A DNA stretch of 64,000 nucleotides, from the NCBI GenBank assembly GCA_036245525.1, contig BTPG01000001.1:216438059-216502058 (forward strand). Reading direction: 5' to 3'. Below are positions 56,501 through 64,000 of this stretch, in pieces. The stretch is from Semisulcospira habei. Its lineage: Eukaryota > Mollusca > Gastropoda > Semisulcospiridae. The position numbers were made by a program, and so were the translations under genes. Under the pieces are notes generated by a model. The model was not told the origin of the DNA and ran no database searches. It saw only the letters and a list, made by a program, of their open reading frames with translations. Each line of letters opens with the position of its first letter. Position 1 is the first letter of the stretch.

Positions 56501-59500
56501 CACAGAGTCTCATGACCCCTGATCTACACAGAGTCTCATGACCCCTGATCTACACAGAGTCTCATGACCCCTGATCTACACAGAGTCTCATGACCCCTGA
56601 TCTCTACACAGAGTCACATGACCCCTGATCTACACAGAGTCACATGACCCCTGATCTACACAAAGTCACATGACCCCTGCTCTACACAGAGTCACATGAC
56701 CCCTGATCTCTACACAGAGTCTCATGACCCCTGATCTACACAGTCTCATGACCCCTGATCTACACAGAGTCACATGACCCCTGATCTCTACACAGAGTCT
56801 CATGACCCCTGATCTCTACACAGAGTCTCATGACCCCTGATCTCTACACAGAGTCTCATGACCCCTGATTTACACAGAGTCTCATGACCCCTGATCTCTA
56901 CACAGAGTCTCATGACCCCTGATCTACACAGAGTCACATGACCCCTGATCTACACAGAGTCTCATGACCCCTGATCTCTACACAGAGCCTCATGACCCGT
57001 GATCTCTACACAGAGTCACATGACCCCTGATCTACACAGAGTCGCATGACCCCTGCTCTACACAGAGTCACATGACCCCTGATCTCTACACAGAGTCTCA
57101 TGACCCCTGATCTACACAGAGTCTCATGACCCCTGATCTACACAGAGTCACATGACCCCTGATCTCTACACAGAGTCTCATGACCCTTGATCTCTACACA
57201 GAGTCTCATGACCCCTGATCTACACAGAGTCTCATGACCCCTGATCTACACAGAGTCTCATGACCCCAGATCTCTACACAGAGTCACATGACCCCTGATC
57301 TCTACACAGAGTCTCATGACCCCTGATCTACACAGAGTCTCATGACCCTTGATCTCTACACAGAGTCACATGACCCCTGATCTCTACACAGAGTCTCATG
57401 ACCCCTGATCTACACAGAGTCTCATGACCCCTGATCTCTACACAGAGTCACATGACCCCTGATCTCTACACAGAGTCTCATGACCCCTGATCTACACAGA
57501 GTCTCATGACCCCTGATCTACACAGAGTCTGATGACCCTGATCTACACAGAGTCTCATGACCCCTGATCTACACAGAGTCACATGACCCCTGATCTCTAC
57601 ACAGAGTCACATGACCCTTGATCTCTACACAGAGTCTCATGACCCCTGATCTACACAGAGTCTCATGACCCCTGATCTACAGAGAGTCTCATGACCCCTG
57701 ATCTACACAGAGTCTCATGACCCCTGATCTACACAGAGTCTCATGACCCCTGATCTACACAGAGTCTCATGACCCTTGATCTCTACACAGAGTCTCATGA
57801 CCCCTGATCTACACAGAGTCTCATGACCCCTGATCTCTACACAGAGTCTCATGACCCCTGATCTACACAGAGTCTCATGACCCCTGATCTCTACACAGAG
57901 TCTCATGACCCCTGATCTACACAGAGTCTCATGACCCCTGATCTACACAGAGTCTCATGACCCCTGATCTACACAGAGTCTCATGACCCCTGATCTCTAC
58001 ACAGAGTCACATGACCCCTGATCTACACAGAGTCACATGACCCCTGATCTACACAAAGTCACATGACCCCTGCTCTACACAGTCACATGACCCCTGATCT
58101 CTACACAGAGTCTCATGACCCCTGATCTACACAGTCTCATGACCCCTGATCTACACAGAGTCACATGACCCCTGATCTCTACACAGAGTCTCATGACCCC
58201 TGATCTCTACACAGAGTCTCATGACCCCTGATCTCTACACAGAGTCTCATGACCACTGATTTACACAGAGTCTCATGACCCCTGATCTCTACACAGAGTC
58301 TCATGACCCCTGATCTACACAGAGTCACATGACCCCTGATCTACACAGAGTCTCATGACCCCTGATCTCTACACAGAGCCTCATGACCCCTGATCTCTAC
58401 ACAGAGTCACATGACCCCTGATCTCTACACAGAGTCTAATGACCCCTGATCTCTACACAGAGTCTCATGACCCCTGATCTACACAGAGTCTCATGACCCC
58501 TGATCTACACAGAGTCACATGACCCCTGATCTCTACACAGAGTCTCATGACCCCTGATCTACACAGAGTCTCATGACCCCTGATCTCTACACAGAGCCTC
58601 ATGACCCCTGATCTACACAGAGTCTCATGACCCCTGATCTCTACACAGAGTCTCATGACCCCTGATCTACACAGTCACATGACCCCTGATCTACACAGAG
58701 TCTCATGACCCCTGATCTCTACACAGAGTCTCATGACCCCTGATCTCTACACAGAGTCACATGACCCCTGATCTCTACACAGAGTCTCATGACCCTTGAT
58801 CTCTACACAGAGTCTCATGACCCCTGATCTACACAGAGTCTCATGACCCTGACCTACACAGAGTCACATGACCCCTGATCTCTACACAGAGTCTCATGAC
58901 CCCTGATCTACACAGAGTCTCATGACCCCTGATCTATACACAGAGTCTCATGACCCCTGATCTACACAGAGTCTCATGACCCTGATCTCTACACAGAGTC
59001 TCATGACCCCTGATCTACACAGAGTCACATGACCCCTGATCTCTACACAGAGTCTCATGACCCCTGATCTACACAGAGTCTCATGACCCCTGATCTACAC
59101 AGAGTCTCATGACCCCTGATCTACACAGAGCCTCATGACCCCTGATCTACACAGAGTCTCATGACCCCTGATCTACACAGAGTCTCATGACCCCTGATCT
59201 ACACAGAGTCACATGACACCTGATCTCTACACAGAGTCTCATGACCCCTGATCTACACAGTCTCATGACCTCTGATCTCTACACAGAGTCTCATGACCCC
59301 TGATCTCTACACAGAGTCTCATGACCCCTGATCTCTACACAGAGTCACATGACCCCTGATCTACACAGAGTCACATGACCCCTGATCTACACAGAGTCTC
59401 ATGACCCCTGATCTCTACACAGAGTCTCATGACCCCTGATCTCTACACAGAGTCTCATGACCCCTGATCTACACAGAGTCACATGACCCCTGATCTACAC

Positions 59501-59704
59501 AGAGTCTCATGACCCCTGATCTACACAGAGTCTCATGACCCCTGATCTACACAGAGTCTCATGACCCTTGATCTCTACACAGAGTCACATGACCCCTGAT
59601 CTCTACACAGAGTCTCATGACCCCTGATCTACACAGAGTCTCATGACCCCTGATCTCTACACAGAGTCTCATGACCCCTGATCTACACAGAGTCTCATGA
59701 CCCC
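53599..59704. repeat. 26/28-bp satellite array, 6.1 kb
   Basis: Monomers gatctacacagagtctcatg plus acccct (26 bp) and gatctctacacagagtcaca plus tgacccct (28 bp), differing by an extra CT and T/A at one site. About 220 units. Monomer order repeats at larger scale, for example the blocks starting near 55119, 56322 and 57715. Frames are short because the unit length is not a multiple of 3. No spacers, so not CRISPR. Confidence 0.97.
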
Positions 59705-60014
59705 TCAGTGCGGCTGCACGGCAAACAGAGGTGAGACAACAGCTTGATGATATTGGAAGAGAAGTGACGACACCCGGGGTGCAATGGGGGACATCATTAT
59801 CGTTCCACATGCACATCAAGTTGTTACCATCAACTCACGTTTGTTTACAAATGATTTTGTACACACAGTTGTCACGCCATGTAGGCACCGAGTGATCACT
59901 TGACACCAATAACACACGCACATGCATGCATGCACAGACTGAGTACCGGCAATGAGGCACTTCTTCAGTCAGTAGGTATGCACCAGAACGGACGCACGCA
60001 CTGCGCACGCCGCG

Positions 60015-60017
<3 letters not shown>
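59705..60017. other. No recognised feature
   Basis: Unique-looking sequence after the satellite edge at cccctcagtgcggc. Confidence 0.3.

Positions 60018-60071
<54 letters not shown>
60018..60071. repeat. (AC)n microsatellite
   Basis: About 27 AC dinucleotides. Confidence 0.97.
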
Positions 60072-60074
<3 letters not shown>

Positions 60075-60094
60075 GGGCCGGCACTACACACACA

Positions 60095-60117
60095 GAATTC
60101 TTAGGCGCTATACAAGT

Positions 60118-60148
<31 letters not shown>

Positions 60149-60152
60149 GATG
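60095..60152 (+). mobile_element. SINE 3' tail
   Basis: ttaggcgctatacaagtact then (ATT)n; matches the endings of the SINEs at 26095 and 60690. Confidence 0.6.
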
Positions 60153-60186
60153 GTATACCGGCATGAGTCGTGACAGCTGATTTCAC

Positions 60187-60235
60187 CACCCCCCCCCTCC
60201 CACCCACCCCCCCCCCCCCCACCCCAACCCACCCC
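60187..60235. repeat. C-rich tract
   Basis: C runs with CCA interruptions. Confidence 0.9.
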
Positions 60236-60322
60236 CGCCATGCCCACCGTCCCAGCCGGCTCGGTCACTGTGTGCCGTGCCGGAGGAAGTGGGAGTCAGT
60301 AGTTAGCAGCATCACACACTCA

Positions 60323-60323
60323 G

Positions 60324-60393
<70 letters not shown>

Positions 60394-60432
60394 CTCACCC
60401 CCCCACACCTTCCCCCCCCACACCCACCCCCC
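60323..60432. repeat. (AC)n microsatellite and C-rich end
   Basis: About 33 AC, then CACCCCCC-type sequence. Confidence 0.95.
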
Positions 60433-60689
60433 ACGCCTCCCCGTGTAGATCCGCCGATGCCACATTAGACAAGTTATGCCGTGCTGGCTCGTTTCGATCG
60501 TAAACTTGAAGTATTTTCCTTGCTGCTTATCAGTGGAGCCACCGAGGTCGCGAACTAAGAAAGCTGGCACATTTTTCGTCCAATCAGAAAGCTTGCAGCA
60601 CTGACTGCACACGCAATGCTGTGCCCTACTAATTTTCAGCCGGTGAGGAAAGACCCCTAAGCCACATCGACCCAGTGAGTAATTGTCAC
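60433..60689. other. No recognised feature
   Basis: Unique-looking sequence without motifs. Confidence 0.3.
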
Positions 60690-61050
60690 GTGTGGCTCAG
60701 CGGTTCACAACAGTACCGGAGTCGATATGGTACCTCCACTTTGGTACCGTTTTCAGGCCACTTTATAAATTTCAAATACAAGCGATTAAAATTTCCGAAA
60801 CCTCAGCTGAGCTGACCCTTCGCACCACTGACGTGAATGTCACACCTGTGTCAGTCTGTCTGTCTTGTACTGTGTTTGTCTTCAGAGTGTGCGTAGCTGA
60901 ATGCGCCATATAAATACTATGTATTATTATTATTATTTATGTGTGTGTTTCACGTGAGCGTGCGTGTTGGGTTCAGTTCGCGGCGCTTTGAGCCGCCGAT
61001 CCGCAGAATGATTGGGTAAGGCGCCTATATAATAACCGGTATTTATTATT
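60690..61050 (+). mobile_element. SINE (same family as 26095-26533), with doubled tail
   Basis: Shares ccactttataaatttcaaat, acaagcgat, cttgtactgtgtttgtctt, gcggcgctttgagc and ggcgcctatataataaccgg with the SINE at 26095. The head keeps only a box A-like gtggctcagcggtt; box B is lost. Two tails occur (atgcgccatataaatactat + ATT near 60903-60940, and the end), so a second tail fragment is probably fused in. Confidence 0.78.
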
Positions 61051-61402
61051 AATATGGCGTGTCAGTGACTAGAAAGCCTTGGCGTGTGTACTCCCGGTGA
61101 AACTTACTGGCGTGTGGTCAGGCGGTACATAGACAAATCTGTATATTGTCTCTGGGCGGTATTACCGTGTCAGTCAGTTTGGCACCGGGCCGCCGCATGG
61201 GTCGCCGGTAGGCTGACACGTGAACTGAAACCACTGAGCATATGAAATACTGTTGATAGTGACTCCGCCAAAGCGCCGACACACCTGTCAGTCCGTCAGT
61301 CCCGCCGTTTCCCAACACTGACCCAGTAACCACGCACCGGGTGGAGCAGGGCGGTAATCCCTGCCACATCAGAGTTACAGACACAAAGTTTGCTGATAGG
61401 AA
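61051..61402. other. No recognised feature
   Basis: Unique-looking sequence without motifs. Confidence 0.3.
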
Positions 61403-61491
61403 CCATCATCAGTAGTTGAAGGATGGTGCCTGAATAGCTTAGCGCCTTGAGGCGCCAAGCTATTCTGGCACCATCCTTTAACTATCATGCT
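61403..61491. mobile_element. P2 palindrome
   Basis: gttgaaggatggtgcctgaa, tagcttagcgcc, ttga, ggcgccaagctattctggca and ccatcctttaactatcatg. No clear TTAA ends nearby. Confidence 0.75.
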
Positions 61492-61814
61492 CGAAGTGCT
61501 TCCTGCCTCCTGGCTGGTCTCGGTTGTCTCAGTACTTAATCAGTCGTACTGACTCGGCTGAACTTTATGTGCAGCCGGCATTCCGTCCCAAATTTGAAAA
61601 GTTAACATCAGGACCGGCAGTGACTCATTATGTCAAGTTAACACATTCCTGTCGGGGGCAGGATACGAATACACGGAGAATGTGATTAAACGGTGTGAGA
61701 CTGGACAGGCCATAATTATCGCCGGACTTGGACTCGATATTTCTGTATGTCAAGTTCAGAACTTCAGTCCGTCAGTGTAATATTCAGAGCAGAAATAGAA
61801 AATTCTTCCACTGC
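61492..61814. other. No recognised feature
   Basis: Unique-looking sequence without motifs. Confidence 0.3.
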
Positions 61815-61815
61815 C

Positions 61816-61840
61816 CCCCCCCCCCCCCCCCCCCCTCCCC
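61816..61840. repeat. Poly-C run
   Basis: About 20 C plus TCCCC. Confidence 0.95.
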
Positions 61841-61904
61841 TGGAGAGTCGACATGATCGAAAGACTCGATGAAGAACTAAACATATTAATTTTGTTTACC
61901 TCAA

Positions 61905-61960
61905 GGAATGAATAAATGAATGAATGAATGATCGAATCCATCTATCCATCCATCGTTCCA
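61905..61960. repeat. (GAAT)n/(CATC)n microsatellite
   Basis: gaatgaataaatgaatgaat then catctatccatccatc. Confidence 0.85.
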
Positions 61961-62095
61961 TCAAGCGAGGAAGCAGTTAACCAAGCAAGCAATTGAAGCG
62001 ATGGATGTTTGGTGTTTTTTGTTCAAGTTGACAAGCAGGCCAGCACTGAAGGAAGCAGTCACTCCAGTTTCTCACTTCAACTGACTTGCAGATGG

Positions 62096-62157
62096 CCAAG
62101 ATTCTCACGAACCTCTGTAACTGCAGGGGCTCAGGAGAATTGAGGCATCCTGCTAAA
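62096..62157. repeat. P3 palindrome, decayed
   Basis: ccaagattctcacgaacctc, tgtaactgcaggggctcagg, agaattgaggcatcctgc. Recognisable only by comparison with 17180-17242. Confidence 0.5.
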
Positions 62158-62420
62158 AAGGCCACTTAGTATAGATCATCAGTAGATGTCCATAAGTCCC
62201 TAGACTGATGCCGCGTAAGCTCAAGCGTATCCTATGCTTCTTGCACGCAGCTTGAGTTGACTGTAAGACTGATGTCATCTAAGAACAATGAAATGACGTC
62301 TGTGACATGGTCACCATAACACCGGTGAACCAGTGTGCAGGGTTCATGAGGATCTATGTCAGTCGGGTGACTATCAAGTGAAGGTCGACGCGCCGGAAAT
62401 ACTGACGCTACGTTTGCAAC
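62158..62420. other. No gene; lone P3-like arm
   Basis: gggttcatgaggatctatgtc (62340) resembles a right P3 arm. Otherwise unrecognised. Confidence 0.35.
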
Positions 62421-62423
62421 GCA

Positions 62424-62535
62424 CGACTCCTAACAACGCACACAACGCACGACTCTTAACAACGCACGACTCCTAACAACGCATGCTAACAACGCACGAC
62501 TCGTAACAACGCACGACTCGTAACAACGCACGAGA
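62424..62535. repeat. Minisatellite (AACAACGCACGACTCGT)
   Basis: About six imperfect units of aacaacgcacgactcstaac. Confidence 0.9.
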
Positions 62536-63005
62536 GCGAACAACTAGCTTGTGTCTGCTAATGGCGGGAGGTGCCGGATATGTGCTGTGCCAGATTTCGC
62601 TCTCGTCTCAGTGTTGGCAGTCGTTCGCTCCAAACTGACGAAACCTGACGGCATATGTGACAAGATGAACGTAAGAACACGAGTCCTGTCCTGTGGCTGC
62701 TGGTTCCCGCTGAACCAGCTGGTGGCGTATGTGACGTGACCAACGAGTGCAGAGTGCGTAACCCCGGGTCGAGGCGAACCGACCGTCACTTCCTAGCAAG
62801 CACGAGAATTTAGGACAGGCATCAGGCCCCAGGCGGCGCGTGCACGGCTCTACGCAGGCTAACTGCGGCAGACACCGGCCTGATGATCTTTTGCGCTACT
62901 GCTTCGAGTTGAAGGTCCGGCCAACTGATTGTCTGCAGTAAAATACCGGAAGAGCTTACGACTCGACTTCAAGACACACAACAGAAAACTTTCCAATTAT
63001 TTGAA
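62536..63005. other. No recognised feature
   Basis: GC-rich unique-looking sequence, overlapping short frames on both strands, none recognised. Confidence 0.3.
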
Positions 63006-63009
63006 CGAC

Positions 63010-63726
63010 TTGATGTAAACTTGTGCACTTGATGTAAACTTGATGTAAACTTGATGTAAATTTGTGCACTTGATGTAAGCTTGATGTAATTTTGTGCACT
63101 TGATGTAAACTTGATGTAAACTTGTTATCTTAATGTAAACTTGATGTAAACTTGTGCACTTGATGTAAACTTGATGTAAACTTGTGCACTTGATGTAAAC
63201 TTGTGCACTTGATGTAAACTTGATGTAAACTTGTGCACTTGACGTAAACTTGATGTAAGCTTGATGTAATTTTGTGCACTTGATGTAAACTTGATGTAAA
63301 CTTGTTCACTTAATGTAAACTTGATGTAAACTTGTGCACTTGATGTAAACTTGTTCACTTGGTGTAAACTTGTGCACTTGATGTAAACTTGTGCACTTGA
63401 TGTAAACTTGATGTAAACTTGTGCACTTGATGTAAACTTGTGCACTTGATGTAAACTTGATGTAAACTTGTGCACTTGATGTAAACTTGATGTAAACTTG
63501 TGCACTTGATGTAAACTTGATGTAAACTTGTGCACTTGATGTAAACTTGATGTAAACTTGTGCACTTGATGTAAACTTGTGCACTTGATGTAAACTTGAT
63601 GTAAACTTGTGCACTTGATGTAAACTTGTGCACTTGGTGTAAACTTGTGCACTTGATGTAAACTTGTGCACTTGATGTAAACTTGATGTAAACTTGTGCA
63701 CATGATGTAAACTTGATGTAAACTTT
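63010..63726. repeat. 11/19-bp minisatellite (TTGATGTAAAC and TTGTGCACTTGATGTAAAC)
   Basis: About 700 bp alternating the two words, with minor variants (gtaagc, gtaatt, ttcact). Several frames stay open by chance. Confidence 0.95.
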
Positions 63727-63764
63727 TTGTTTGTATGTATGTGAGTTAGTAACTTTGTACTTTA

Positions 63765-63848
63765 GCAGAACAGCAACGGCAAACATGACGTATGGCATAC
63801 GTGCTAACTGCTTTTTCCGTTGAAAAATAAAGTTTCATTTCATTTCTA
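63765..63848 (+). repeat. Retroelement 3' tail with (CATTT)n end
   Basis: cagcaacggcaaacatgacg, then tttccgttgaaaaataaagt, ttcatttcatttc. The clearest copy of the family at 61-145, 7729-7808 and 14745-14830. Confidence 0.75.
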
Positions 63849-64000
63849 TGTACTTTTCTATGAGCTGGCGAGAGGATGGGCCCGCAGGGGATGTAACCGT
63901 TGCCTGTCCAGTACTGAGTAATTTCCGTTGGTATATGTACCAAAAAACAACGGAACACGTCACTAGTACAGTGTCATTGTGTTTCACCTGTGGCAGGCAC
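63849..64000. other. No recognised feature
   Basis: Window edge; nothing recognised. Confidence 0.3.

Noticed and set aside
53599..59704. CRISPR-like array
   Set aside because: Repeats are contiguous with no unique spacers, monomers are 26/28 bp, there are no cas genes, and the surroundings are animal LINEs and SINEs.
62536..62800. Overlapping short frames of about 60-80 codons
   Set aside because: Several mutually overlapping frames with no motif; expected by chance in GC-rich DNA.

Overview
The window looks like repeat-dominated metazoan DNA. I recognise no intact host protein-coding gene, rRNA, functional tRNA or CRISPR array. LINEs with an apurinic endonuclease, tRNA-headed SINEs, TTAA-bounded palindromic elements, and many AC/GA/ATG/poly-G microsatellites and minisatellites together suggest a lophotrochozoan, most likely a marine gastropod. 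That placement is inference from repeat style only; no marker gene is present.

Layout. 1-350: 3' piece of a LINE on the minus strand. 662-4564: a long LINE (A) with endonuclease, reverse transcriptase and C-terminal zinc finger, broken by one 1-nt frameshift. 4565-6690: a second, related LINE (B), 5'-truncated and clearly dead, abutting A head to tail. 6960-8170: LINE 3' ends and microsatellites. 8300-24000: unique-looking DNA broken up by palindromic MITE-like elements, minisatellites (10139-10429, 11018-11592, 13620-14500, 21350-22565), SINE pieces and foldbacks. 24081-27072: a composite of two inverted modules in the order A X A' X'. 27073-39366: a 12.3-kb satellite of 36-bp monomers, open in one frame on each strand, holding a 394-bp retroelement with a 14-bp target duplication. 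39367-51180: unique-looking DNA with more MITEs, a strong hairpin and an 18-bp minisatellite. 51200-53245: CT-rich arrays with a 17-bp minisatellite grown from part of them. 53327-53475: G-runs. 53599-59704: a 6.1-kb satellite of 26/28-bp monomers. 59705-64000: microsatellites, SINEs, one MITE and an 11/19-bp minisatellite.

The genes do not form a pathway. The coherent theme is mobile DNA and its by-products. Autonomous LINEs (A, B) could have supplied enzymes for the short retroelements. The palindromic families start with TTAA followed by CCC, which is typical of piggyBac-type ends, yet no transposase is present here. Several tandem arrays look seeded from mobile-element ends: the 36-bp satellite starts inside the terminal sequence of module X', and the 28-bp minisatellite lies between the inverted ends of a small element. 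The observations most worth a second look are the palindromic TTAA families (possible long-hairpin RNA sources), the A X A' X' composite joined to the satellite, and the near-intact LINE A.
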